64,000 nucleotides of DNA, taken from Paenibacillus_E sp964253085. Its GTDB lineage: Bacteria; Bacillota; Bacilli; Paenibacillales; NBRC-103111. Position numbers and translations under genes: made by a program. The notes beneath the pieces are model-generated. The model was not told the DNA's origin and searched no databases. It worked only from the letters and a program-made list of their open reading frames with translations. Numbering within the stretch: the stretch's first letter is position 1; each line of letters starts with the position of its first letter. Where the stretch lies: assembly GCF_964253085.1 (NCBI RefSeq), contig NZ_CAXUQH020000001.1, forward strand, positions 7,440,001 through 7,504,000. The letters run 5' to 3'. Shown piece by piece: positions 35,075 to 43,569 of this stretch.

Positions 35075-35110
35075 CAAAAAGCATGCCCCAAAGATTTGGG
35101 AGCATGCTCT
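35075..35110 (-). terminator. Terminator of the thuA-like gene
   Basis: AGCATGC-CCAAA and TTTGG-GCATGCT form the stem; on the - strand it ends in TTTTTGCTG. It lies 22 bases after the ThuA-like stop. The remaining 34907-35074 holds the AraC promoter region and a weaker GCCCCTG/CAGAGGC hairpin. Confidence 0.7.
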
Positions 35111-35131
35111 GTACTTCGCTACGCTATGATT

Positions 35132-35872
35132 TTAAGCTTTAACCTTCGCTTTAATCTCTTCCAATGGCTTGTGGTTACCGTATTTCGGGTATTCACGTGT
35201 GGATGGCGCTGCCCACTGAACCGCATTGGAGATGACGCGGCGGATTTGCTCATTGTAGTACGTACGGTATGTTTCATGACCTGGACGGAAGTAGAAAATC
35301 TTCCCGTTCCCGCGATGGAACGTACAACCGCTGCGGAACACTTCGCCGCCTTCGAACCAAGAAACCATGATGAGTTCATCCGGTTGTGGGATATCAAAAT
35401 GCTCCCCGTACATTTCCTCTGCCTCAAGATCTATGTACTCGCCAATGCCTTCCACGATTGGATGGCCTGGAGCAACAACCCATAGGCGTTCCTTCTCGTC
35501 AGCTTCGCGCCATTTGAGATCACAGGATGTGCCCATAAGGGTTTTGAATACTTTGGAGAAGTGACCAGAATGCAGGACGATTAGGCCCATGCCTGCCCAC
35601 ACACGCTTTTGAACACGAGCTACGATCTCGTCTTGTACTTCGCCGTGCGCTTTGTGTCCCCACCAAATGAGGACGTCCGTATTGTTCAAAACTTCTTCCG
35701 TCAACCCATGCTCGGGATCGTCTAAAGTTGCATATGTGACTTGGACAGAACCGCTCAGGCCCTCACCAATGGCTGTATGTATGCCATCTGGATAGGCAGC
35801 GCGGACAATTTCACTTTCTTTTTCATGACGATGCTCGTTCCAAACAGTTACATTTAATGGTTTACTCATCAT
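35132..35872 (-). CDS. ThuA-like (trehalose utilisation) domain protein
   Basis: A 246-residue protein from ATG 35872, with GGAGG six bases ahead. NVTVWNEHRHEKE at the start, DVLIWWGHKAHGEVQDEI, LHSGHFSKVF and FYFRPGHETYRTY are hallmarks of the ThuA family, which has a glutamine amidotransferase-like fold. The exact reaction is not known; ThuA is needed for trehalose and related disaccharide use in rhizobia, possibly for 3-keto-sugar metabolism. It is divergent from an AraC gene 175 bases away and sits next to a sugar import locus, consistent with a role in sugar modification. Confidence 0.88.
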   Translation of the reverse strand: MMSKPLNVTVWNEHRHEKESEIVRAAYPDGIHTAIGEGLSGSVQVTYATLDDPEHGLTEEVLNNTDVLIWWGHKAHGEVQDEIVARVQKRVWAGMGLIVLHSGHFSKVFKTLMGTSCDLKWREADEKERLWVVAPGHPIVEGIGEYIDLEAEEMYGEHFDIPQPDELIMVSWFEGGEVFRSGCTFHRGNGKIFYFRPGHETYRTYYNEQIRRVISNAVQWAAPSTREYPKYGNHKPLEEIKAKVKA

Positions 35873-36046
35873 TCTATGCCTCCACGATAGCGTATTCATT
35901 CTTACTTCTGAGTATAGGTTTTCCCAAGCGCCAAGGAAAGGCAGAATTGTGCCTACTTCTTATTCAATAGTGTCATCTGCTGCCCTGCAATGTTATACTT
36001 AATGAGGCTAATTCTTATTATTTTTAGGCGTCGGTCTTATTGAAAA

Positions 36047-37009
36047 ATGTCCAGCGAGGTATCCCTGCCTATGAACCCTACTCTTAGTCCTACAAACTTA
36101 ACTGAAATTAGAAATGAAGAAGTTGTGTACCAGAACCCGCTTCTTTTCTTAAAAATATGGGAAATCAAACATGACTTCCACCAATCCGACCTACCCGACC
36201 CATGGACATGGCATTGGCATAAGCAAGTTGAGTTTCTGGTCGTAACCCAGGGTCAACTCGCTATCCAAACTAAGGATGCGTATACGATCATGGAGGCAGG
36301 GGATGTCATGCTGCTTGGTTCCTCACAGCCCCATCGCACACATAAATACTCCGAAGAGCCCTTGCATCAAATTGTATTTCAAATTGATTTGACGCAGCAC
36401 TTTGATCTGAGCACACTTGCTTATTTACATTTATTTTCGGAACTGACACATTCGTTGGAGCCATTTAATGAACTTTTTCGTTCGAATAGGGCAGTCAGAG
36501 CAAGCGCTTACCAGCTCATCCGACAAATTCATGAGGAATCGCAATCTCGTACAATCGGCTATGAGCTAGCCATCGTTGCTGCCATTAAGCACCTCCTGTT
36601 GCTTCTTCTACGCAATGATAAACGTGATCTTGCTGGGCTGACCGAGGATTCTGGCATCTCACGTTTGCGTCCGGCGCTGGATTATATCGACGAGCATTTG
36701 ACAGAGAGAATTACGGTCGAAGATGTATGCCGCATTCTAAATCTGAGCTATCATTACTTTATTAAGTATTTTAAAAAAGTGATGGGATTATCCTTTATTG
36801 ATTATGTGAATTATAAACGTATCAAAAAAGCCGAGCGCCTCCTACTCACAGGGGATCTCAGCATTATGGAAATTAGTTATGAGGTCGGCATTCAGAACAT
36901 GGCTCAGTTCTACAAACTGTTCAAGCGTTATAATCAATGCTCACCGAAGGAATTCAAGCAGCGACTGCGTGACCATTCGGAGTTGAAGGATGAGCACCAG
37001 TTGGGTTAG
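36047..37009 (+). CDS. AraC family regulator
   Basis: A 320-residue regulator with an N-terminal cupin (HWHKQVEFLVVTQGQLAIQ, then MEAGDVMLLGSSQPHR) and a C-terminal AraC DNA-binding domain (LNLSYHYFIKYFKKVMGLSF, SYEVGIQNMAQFYKLFKRYN). The His/Glu pattern in the cupin suggests a metal- or sugar-binding pocket. It is divergent from the ThuA-like gene and probably controls it. The start is uncertain: ATG 36047 lacks a clear ribosome-binding site, while ATG 36071 has CGAGGTA some distance upstream. Confidence 0.85.
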   Translation: MSSEVSLPMNPTLSPTNLTEIRNEEVVYQNPLLFLKIWEIKHDFHQSDLPDPWTWHWHKQVEFLVVTQGQLAIQTKDAYTIMEAGDVMLLGSSQPHRTHKYSEEPLHQIVFQIDLTQHFDLSTLAYLHLFSELTHSLEPFNELFRSNRAVRASAYQLIRQIHEESQSRTIGYELAIVAAIKHLLLLLLRNDKRDLAGLTEDSGISRLRPALDYIDEHLTERITVEDVCRILNLSYHYFIKYFKKVMGLSFIDYVNYKRIKKAERLLLTGDLSIMEISYEVGIQNMAQFYKLFKRYNQCSPKEFKQRLRDHSELKDEHQLG

Positions 37010-37030
37010 AAATAGAGTGAATACTGGCTC

Positions 37031-37846
37031 TCAAGGGAGGAAGCCCTCCTGCGAGACAAAGACACGCTCCTGCGGAAAATGCCGCAGGAGCTGTTCGTGC
37101 ACGCGCCGATACGCATCCCGACTGTACCAGTCGGTCAGCTCCAGCGCGTCATAGATAGCTCGCACGCCGATGCGTTCCGTGCGCTTGCCTCCACCACCAT
37201 CGCCCATGAAATAATCGTCGATGCACACCCGATCCACGATGCCCGCCAGCCGCTCGGCGAAGCCTTCCGAGCTTGGCAGCGCTGGCGCTATCGTGGCCTG
37301 CACCGGGATCCCGCGAGCGGCGAGCTCGCGGAGTGCCTCTAGCCGCGCCGCGATCGGTGGCGCGGACGGGGTGAACGCTCGGCGGATATCCTCGCGGTCC
37401 GTCTCCACCGTTATGCTGACTCGGACGCGGTCGCCGAGCAGCTGTAGCAGGTCCGCATCCCGCGTCACGAGCGGGCTGCGGGTTTGCACGAACAAGAAGT
37501 CCGGCTGCTGCACGGACATCACCTCGAGGAGCGCGCGGGTGAGCCGCTCCTTGTATTCGATCGGCTGATACGGGTCCGTCGCCGAGGAGAAGAAGATCGT
37601 AACGGGCCCTTTGCTCTTGGCCCTCGCCAGCTCCTTGGCGAGGAGCGCAGGCGCATTCTCCTTCACGTCGACCCAGCTGCCCCAGGCTTCACTGCGGAAT
37701 AAGGCTACTGGCATTTGCCGAACATAGCAGTAGGAACAGGCAAAGGAGCAGCCCGTGTACGGATTTAACGTATGCGAGTAACCTTCGAGGAAGCCGCTCG
37801 CTTTTGTCAGCAGCGTCTTCGATTGCTTTCTCTGCACATTGACCAT
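37031..37846 (-). CDS. SPL-like radical SAM protein (SplB/COG1533 family)
   Basis: A 271-residue radical SAM enzyme from ATG 37846, with a perfect AGGAGG site. The iron-sulfur cysteines are in NPYTGCSFACSYCYVRQMP (C-x3-C-x2-C). FSSATDPYQPIE and VRVSITVETDREDIRRAF follow the family pattern of spore photoproduct lyase-like and Rv2578c-like proteins. It is shorter than true spore photoproduct lyase (about 340 residues). It starts 14 bases after the small membrane protein of the germination operon, so it may be co-transcribed and act on spore DNA, but the substrate is not established. Confidence 0.85.
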   Translation of the reverse strand: MVNVQRKQSKTLLTKASGFLEGYSHTLNPYTGCSFACSYCYVRQMPVALFRSEAWGSWVDVKENAPALLAKELARAKSKGPVTIFFSSATDPYQPIEYKERLTRALLEVMSVQQPDFLFVQTRSPLVTRDADLLQLLGDRVRVSITVETDREDIRRAFTPSAPPIAARLEALRELAARGIPVQATIAPALPSSEGFAERLAGIVDRVCIDDYFMGDGGGGKRTERIGVRAIYDALELTDWYSRDAYRRVHEQLLRHFPQERVFVSQEGFLP

Positions 37847-37860
37847 AGGTGTACCTCCTT

Positions 37861-38061
37861 TTATTTCCAGAACCACCTCTCATACACCAAATAGCCGAGG
37901 AACGAAAGGACGCCTAAAGAGATATTGAACCATCCGACGATGAACGCTCCCCTTTTCTCTTTGAGCATGTTGGCCTTAGCATAAATTTTTACATCGAAAA
38001 CTAAGACGAGCAACCCAGAGATCAACAGTAGCATAACCGTGTAATTGTTAAACGTAATCAT
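37861..38061 (-). CDS. Small two-span membrane protein (CLC_0170-like) of the germination operon
   Basis: A 66-residue protein with two hydrophobic segments (YTVMLLLISGLLVLVFDVKI and FIVGWFNISLGVLSFLGYLV) separated by a basic loop (KANMLKEKRG). GGAAGGA precedes the ATG. It lies 15 bases after the GerC stop and is the size and type of the CLC_0170 family often found beside ger genes in spore formers. A role in the spore inner membrane with the germinant receptor is inferred from position. Confidence 0.75.
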   Translation of the reverse strand: MITFNNYTVMLLLISGLLVLVFDVKIYAKANMLKEKRGAFIVGWFNISLGVLSFLGYLVYERWFWK

Positions 38062-38076
38062 TGGCCGAATCCTTCC

Positions 38077-39303
38077 CTAGTTGGTTTTCGTCCCAATTCG
38101 TCTAATTTTAACCTGCATCGAGACTTCGACGTCCATCTCTTTATACATATCTTCCCATGCTTCCTTGGTTTTGATTTCCTTGTTCCAGTAGGCTGGCTGT
38201 GTCGCGCGCACATACTCCCCGAAGCCGAAAATGTCGCTGCCATCCTCCTGAGTCTGTTGGATAAATTTTATAAATCCAACATTAGCGTCATTTTGAATTT
38301 TCTCCTCTAACAGCTTCAAATTTTCCTTTGTGATGAGTACCTTCTCATTCGATTTCTCCGCTAAATCCCCTTCGACTTGGCATTTTATGATGGTATGTAC
38401 TTTTCCATTTCTGATTGTTGTTCTTATTCTCGACTTCCGGTGCTTGCTTTTGAAAATAACCATCGTTTTCGCGCCTGGCATTTCCTGAAGGACACTATAC
38501 CCCCCTGGGTTAATTTCTTTCATCGCCATATAATGGCCGATTTGCAATGCTGTTGAGGTGCCGACCATTTTATCGTTTTTGAAATAGGCCATCCCGGCAA
38601 TTTCTATGTTCGATTCCTTCTTTAATTCCAAATAGGGAAGAATCCCTTCCTGTCCCTTGGCAGAACTGGCACTGAAAAAGACGCCCAAGAAAATGTTGGG
38701 CAGCTTGCCCATTTCTCTGGCATGTTCCAAGGTGGCGAGCAAATATAAAGTCGGAACACGCTCCAATTGCGGAGTAGCGTTCATGATGTCAGCCGCATTT
38801 CCTTTGGATACGACCATCCAAACGGTTCTTCTGACTTGAGGTTGACGCCGAAAGAAGTCATTTTCATTCTCGATTCCATTTTTGGCTACAGCTTCCGATA
38901 GCACAATGACCCGCAAATGGCCAAAAAACAAACGATCTGCGAGCTGCTGCTGAAGATTCATTAAAGCATCATCAATGGTATATCCAACACTGCTCAGCAC
39001 CCAGACCGGTTTCTCCCCGGGAGTGCTGCCGAATCCGCCCCCAGTACCTAAAGGAATGCGGCCGGGAACAGCAATTTGAACGGTAATACGAATGAGTCCC
39101 TTATTGGTCTCTGAATCCTGTTTGAGAATATGCGTAGCATTGCTGCTTTCTTTCTCATCACCCGGCTTCGCCTTATCAATGCCAATCGCTAGGATGACGG
39201 CTCGATCTTCGATTTCTAAGCGATCCCAGCAACCTGTAAGCAAAGGGGCAACCAACACGAAAACAAGAATCTGTTTAATCAGACTTTGCCACAAGTTGAT
39301 CAC
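38077..39303 (-). CDS. Ger(x)C family spore germination lipoprotein
   Basis: A 408-residue GerC-type subunit. The lipobox is VAPLLTGC, followed at once by WDRLEIEDRAVILAIGID, the conserved mature N-terminus of the family. It has the three-domain GerC layout ending in a helical region. With GerA and GerB subunits it forms a nutrient receptor in the spore inner membrane. The GTG start overlaps the GerB gene by 29 bases; the ribosome-binding site is weak, suggesting translational coupling. Which germinant it answers to cannot be told. Confidence 0.9.
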   Translation of the reverse strand: MINLWQSLIKQILVFVLVAPLLTGCWDRLEIEDRAVILAIGIDKAKPGDEKESSNATHILKQDSETNKGLIRITVQIAVPGRIPLGTGGGFGSTPGEKPVWVLSSVGYTIDDALMNLQQQLADRLFFGHLRVIVLSEAVAKNGIENENDFFRRQPQVRRTVWMVVSKGNAADIMNATPQLERVPTLYLLATLEHAREMGKLPNIFLGVFFSASSAKGQEGILPYLELKKESNIEIAGMAYFKNDKMVGTSTALQIGHYMAMKEINPGGYSVLQEMPGAKTMVIFKSKHRKSRIRTTIRNGKVHTIIKCQVEGDLAEKSNEKVLITKENLKLLEEKIQNDANVGFIKFIQQTQEDGSDIFGFGEYVRATQPAYWNKEIKTKEAWEDMYKEMDVEVSMQVKIRRIGTKTN

Positions 39304-40390
39304 CCCGGCTTTTTTTCTTTCGAATCATGGCCACAATAAATAAGACAAATGGATACGCAACTGTGAATACGAGTCCCCAGCGGCCGACAACTTGAATGAT
39401 TTCATACAACTGCAGCAGATTTTGTGAGAACATCGCGATGACATAGATAAAGGGAACAAGAAAGAAGGCGAACATTTTATGATCTCGGAGGCGCAACAGC
39501 TGGCTTAAGCAATTAATGGCTAAATAATAGGTAGACAACAACGTCGTAAACACTGCAGTAACCCATACCGCAAGAAATGCGCCATCTAAACGCTCCAGGA
39601 TGTTGGCAGGCAGTGAAGTCGTCTTGGCTAATTCCAGCGTTGGCCAAACTAACTTTTTAATTTCCTCTGCTCCGAATACGCCTACTGTCGCAATCACGAT
39701 AAGAATATATAACCCCCCGGATGTTACCATGCCAACATACCCCGCAATCATGGCTTTCTCCGGCCTGCGCATTGCAGGTATGACGATGGTCATGACAAAG
39801 GAGCCTTGAAATAAGGCTGCCATCGTGAGGATTCCCCCTGACATGCCGCTTGGTCCATTCCCCCATAGGGGCAGAAGGTTGATTAATTGTGCATTTTTTA
39901 GCGAGAGTACGACAATCAATATTCCTGGAAATACGATAATCGGGAAATAAAAATGGTGAAAATACGTAAAAGTCGTTATATCTGCGCGAGAGGAAACTGC
40001 CGCTAGCAGCAGCATGACGATCACCGTCACCTCTAGCGGTGTTTTGGTTAGGACGGAAGTGACAACAACCTCCCCAAATTCACGTGATGCCAGTGCTGTA
40101 AGCAAGCAAAAAAAAACGATAATCAAAACACTGCATCCGCGCGCGGCCCATTTACCTATCAAATCCTCACTATATTCAATAATAGATTGCGTAGGAAAAC
40201 GCATACCGAGCTTCGTTATCAGCCAAAGTCCTAATAAACCAACCAAAAAACCTAGCAATGTTACAAGCGGTGCCCCGGAATCGGCAGCTCTGACAGCAAA
40301 TAGCGAGAGGGCTAATACGCCCACCCCAATGATTGTGCTAATCAGTATGATCGCCGCTTGAATGACTGTGATCTGGCGAGGATGTTCCAT
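39275..40390 (-). CDS. GerAB/ArcD/ProY family germination permease subunit
   Basis: A 371-residue protein with about ten membrane spans, related to amino-acid permeases of the APC superfamily. The N-terminus (RQITVIQAAIILISTIIGVG) is typical of GerB subunits, which hold the germinant pocket. A charged C-terminal tail (MIRKKKSRGDQL) ends it. The start codon overlaps the GerA stop (TGATG), showing tight coupling. It works with the GerA and GerC subunits of the same operon. Confidence 0.9.
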   Translation of the reverse strand: MEHPRQITVIQAAIILISTIIGVGVLALSLFAVRAADSGAPLVTLLGFLVGLLGLWLITKLGMRFPTQSIIEYSEDLIGKWAARGCSVLIIVFFCLLTALASREFGEVVVTSVLTKTPLEVTVIVMLLLAAVSSRADITTFTYFHHFYFPIIVFPGILIVVLSLKNAQLINLLPLWGNGPSGMSGGILTMAALFQGSFVMTIVIPAMRRPEKAMIAGYVGMVTSGGLYILIVIATVGVFGAEEIKKLVWPTLELAKTTSLPANILERLDGAFLAVWVTAVFTTLLSTYYLAINCLSQLLRLRDHKMFAFFLVPFIYVIAMFSQNLLQLYEIIQVVGRWGLVFTVAYPFVLFIVAMIRKKKSRGDQLVAKSD

Positions 40391-42051
40391 CAGTTACGTT
40401 CCTCCTTTTTCCACTTCAAAGGGTCTAATGTGTTGTTTGGAGCTTCTTCACTCATTTCTTTCGTTATTTTCCCAAGGCGGGTGTCATTCGGTGTGTGTAA
40501 AAGTGCCGGTCTCTTGGGCATGCTCCACAGCGGCAGCCGTGCAAGCGTATCCTTCATCCCTTGAAAATTACCAGGGACTAGCGGGCTCAAGTAAGGAACA
40601 CCGAATGATCTTAAAGAAAGCATATGATTGGCGATCAGAATCAACCCGATCATCACCCCATATAAGCCGAATATGCCAGATAAAACCACAAGTGGAAAGC
40701 GCAGCAGTCTCAAGGCCAAGGCCGCATTGTAAGCCGGTGTGGCAAAGGAACCGATCGTCGTCAAAGCGATGATAACAACCGTAATCGGAGAGATAAATCC
40801 TGCTGCAACCGCTGCCTGCCCAACGACAAGCACGCCAACAATGGAGAGCGCTCCACCAACCTGCTGCGGCAGCCGAAGTGTTGCTTCCCTTAATACTTCC
40901 ATGGATATCTCCATGATCAAAACTTCTATGACGGAAGGGAAAGGCACCCCCGCTCTCCCCCCCGCTACCGCTACCGCAAACTCAGTAGGGATCAGCTCCG
41001 GATTAAACGAAATTAAGGCTACATATAACGACGGGAAAATCAGTGAGAAAATCAGGGCTACCAAGCGTGATAGCCGTATAAAACTGACGAGGAGATACCT
41101 CTCTGAGTAGTCTTCGACCGTTTGGTAAAATTGACTGAATACCGTAGGCAATATGAGAGCAAACGGAGATCCGTCTACAAGCAGGATAACTCTGCCTTCC
41201 ATCAGATTTGCGACCGCTTTATCCGGTCGTTCGGTGTTTTGAATTTGCGGGAACGGGGATATATGGTTATCTTCAATAAACTGTTCCAAATACCCAGCGT
41301 CCAGGATGCCATCGATATCAATCAACGATAATCGTCTGAACACCTCTTCTACGAGTGCAGGATTCACAACCCCATCTATGTAGCAGAGCGCCACTTTGGA
41401 TTTGGTGATACGTCCAATTCGAATCGTTTTTATCCGTAAATCCGGCGTCGGGAGACGGTAACGAAGCAGGGCCAAATTCGTACCCAACATTTCGATAAAA
41501 CCTTCCCGTGCGCCACGGATCACCTGTTCAGTTTCTGGCTGTGTGATCGACCGCTTGTCAACATGGCGTGTACTGAAGATAAACGCATCCGTTATTCCGT
41601 CAACTAGAAGAACAGTGTTCCCTTCTACAATGGCCTGGATAATATCATTCAGATGTGTTTCCGTTCTTCCTTCACACGCATAAAGCGTATCGTTCAAAAG
41701 AAACTCTTTCATAGGGCGGCTTACTGCTTTAGCATAATCTTGAGAGGACGTTAGCATCAAAGGCTTTAAAATATGATCGTTCAAATACTGTTTATCAATC
41801 AAATCAGGGAAATACATCACGACAGCTGGTTGATCGTCAAACATGCAAATTCGACGTATGATGAAATCGTCATTTTCGCCGAGTATCTTTTGAACGAAAG
41901 TTATCGTCGCTTCGAGTTGCGTGCTGACACTCGCCTCTTTATTTGCTTCCATAACCTGATGAGCAGGTGAATCCTTCAGCGGGATCATCCGAGGCTGCTG
42001 ACTTGGGGAAATTTGTTTTGACCGTAGCTTATACCAACTCCAAAAGGTCAT
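40390..42051 (-). CDS. GerA family spore germination receptor subunit
   Basis: A 553-residue GerA-type protein. A soluble N-terminal domain (about 60-300) contains RIGRITKSKVALCYIDGVVNP-type segments and the NLMEGRVILLVDGSPFALILP block. Four or five membrane spans follow (LSRLVALIFSLIFPSLYVAL, FGLYGVMIGLILIANHMLSL). A soluble tail ends the protein. The C-terminal GGRAGVPFPSVIEVLIME motif is strongly conserved in the family. GGGGGCG precedes the ATG. It is the first gene of the ger operon; the 229 bases upstream probably hold a forespore promoter that I could not identify with confidence. Confidence 0.92.
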   Translation of the reverse strand: MTFWSWYKLRSKQISPSQQPRMIPLKDSPAHQVMEANKEASVSTQLEATITFVQKILGENDDFIIRRICMFDDQPAVVMYFPDLIDKQYLNDHILKPLMLTSSQDYAKAVSRPMKEFLLNDTLYACEGRTETHLNDIIQAIVEGNTVLLVDGITDAFIFSTRHVDKRSITQPETEQVIRGAREGFIEMLGTNLALLRYRLPTPDLRIKTIRIGRITKSKVALCYIDGVVNPALVEEVFRRLSLIDIDGILDAGYLEQFIEDNHISPFPQIQNTERPDKAVANLMEGRVILLVDGSPFALILPTVFSQFYQTVEDYSERYLLVSFIRLSRLVALIFSLIFPSLYVALISFNPELIPTEFAVAVAGGRAGVPFPSVIEVLIMEISMEVLREATLRLPQQVGGALSIVGVLVVGQAAVAAGFISPITVVIIALTTIGSFATPAYNAALALRLLRFPLVVLSGIFGLYGVMIGLILIANHMLSLRSFGVPYLSPLVPGNFQGMKDTLARLPLWSMPKRPALLHTPNDTRLGKITKEMSEEAPNNTLDPLKWKKEERN

Positions 42052-42280
42052 GCAATTCGCCCCCTGTAAACACGCTCATGATGAATTCAGCTTCCTATTC
42101 CCATTCATTTCCTTCCCCGTATTTTGATCCATATTTGAGATTCTATGCATGGAAGAATACATGGGAGTGAATTTATTATCAATAACGGAGAATAGGAGCC
42201 AGCTTAATGTCATTGAATAGTGACAATAAACGACTCCCATAAAGTTGTAAAATCCTTATTACATATAGAAATTCATTGAC

Positions 42281-42844
42281 TTACTTCCCTTGCCGCTCCA
42301 ACCGCAAAAGCTTCTCCTTATTGTCCAGCCCGCCACGATAGCCCGTCAGCGCGCCATCCTTCCCTACGACTCGATGGCAAGGTACAACGATAAGCACAGG
42401 GTTTGCGCCGATGGCTGTTCCGACCGCTCTCACAGCACTGGATTTATCTAACGACTGGGCCACCTGTGAATAACTTACCGTTTCACCATGTGAAATGCCA
42501 TGTAGTGCTTTCCAGACCGACTGTTGAAACTCCGTCCCCCGTAAATCCAGTGCGAGTGTAAACACCGCCCGATCTCCTCGCAGATATTCATCCAATTGCA
42601 GCATGTAAGGCTTTAACCGATCCTCTTGCTGAAACCATCCGCTTGGGTGTCCAATCTTTCTCGCCCATTGGGTGAATTCTTGCCACGCTTCAACGTCAAC
42701 GCCATCTCTCGAGTCACCTTTCTGAAACTGCAAATAACCCAACCCTACATCCGTTATGGCCATCACGAAATTACGACCTTGCAACCGAACCGCACCCCAG
42801 TAGATCTTATGGTTTACCTTACTTTCCGTAACTTCTCTCCCCAT
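42281..42844 (-). CDS. ogt: Methylated-DNA-protein-cysteine methyltransferase
   Basis: A 187-residue O6-methylguanine-DNA methyltransferase. The active-site cysteine is in NPVLIVVPCHRVVG near residue 150, preceded by the recognition helix region GETVSYSQVAQSLDKSSAVRA, and followed by TGYRGGLDNKEKLLRLE. It transfers a methyl group from damaged guanine to its own cysteine and is consumed. It starts 31 bases after the AdaA-like gene, so both are one operon for the response to alkylating agents. A regulator with Ada-type metal site upstream supports this. Confidence 0.93.
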   Translation of the reverse strand: MGREVTESKVNHKIYWGAVRLQGRNFVMAITDVGLGYLQFQKGDSRDGVDVEAWQEFTQWARKIGHPSGWFQQEDRLKPYMLQLDEYLRGDRAVFTLALDLRGTEFQQSVWKALHGISHGETVSYSQVAQSLDKSSAVRAVGTAIGANPVLIVVPCHRVVGKDGALTGYRGGLDNKEKLLRLERQGK

Positions 42845-42874
42845 GTTGCATCCAACCTCCCAACTCGGTTATCG

Positions 42875-43417
42875 TTAATGAACTAGCTGTTGTCGGAACT
42901 CCGTCGGCGTAAGCCCGGTCTTCTTCTGAAACAACGTCGCAAAATGGGCAGCATTCGCTATCCCCACCCGCGACCCAATCACCTGCACGGCCAAGTCCGT
43001 GGTGATGAGAAGCTTTTTAGCAGCTTCCAGCCGGACCTGCCCAATATACATAAGCGGCGTCACGCCAGCTATTCGTTTAAAAGTCCTTTGCAGATGGTAC
43101 GTACTCGCATAAAAATGCTCCGAAAGCGTCGCTAACGACAGCGGTTCGGCGAAGTGCTCTTCGATATGCGCCTTCATTTCCGCAACCCATGTCTCATCGG
43201 GAAGCCGGATGCCGTCAGGCCGACACCTTTTACAAGGACGGAAACTTTCAGCCATAGCCGCTTGTTGATGATGAAAAATACGCACATGCTCCCGCTTCGG
43301 AAGCCTCGATTTACAGGAAGGCCGGCAGAAAATCCCTGTCGTCGCCACCGCATAATAAAATGTCCCATCATACGCCGCATCATTCGCTACGATAGCTTGC
43401 CAAAACCGCTCCTGCAT
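42875..43417 (-). CDS. adaA: AdaA-like alkylation sensor and AraC-type activator
   Basis: A 180-residue protein with an N-terminal Ada zinc domain (FYYAVATTGIFCRPSCKSR and FRPCKRCRPDG give the four cysteines) and a C-terminal AraC helix-turn-helix (FYASTYHLQRTFKRIAGV, VGIANAAHFATLFQKKTGL). In this family, one zinc cysteine accepts a methyl group from phosphotriesters in DNA and turns the protein into an activator. AAGGAAAGGGG precedes the ATG. It is divergent from the alkyl-base glycosylase gene at 43570, and would activate both directions from the 152-base gap. Confidence 0.92.
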   Translation of the reverse strand: MQERFWQAIVANDAAYDGTFYYAVATTGIFCRPSCKSRLPKREHVRIFHHQQAAMAESFRPCKRCRPDGIRLPDETWVAEMKAHIEEHFAEPLSLATLSEHFYASTYHLQRTFKRIAGVTPLMYIGQVRLEAAKKLLITTDLAVQVIGSRVGIANAAHFATLFQKKTGLTPTEFRQQLVH

Positions 43418-43569
43418 ACCGGATGCCCCTTTCCTTGCGTTCCTTTTATAAGCTCAGTATACCCAAACATGCCTGTGGTTGTAAGGGTTCCGAGATGAGA
43501 AAGCAAGATTACAAAAGCCGCTCTCGGCGATAATGCATGTAACGACTTCCTACGATAAGGAGAATGACG

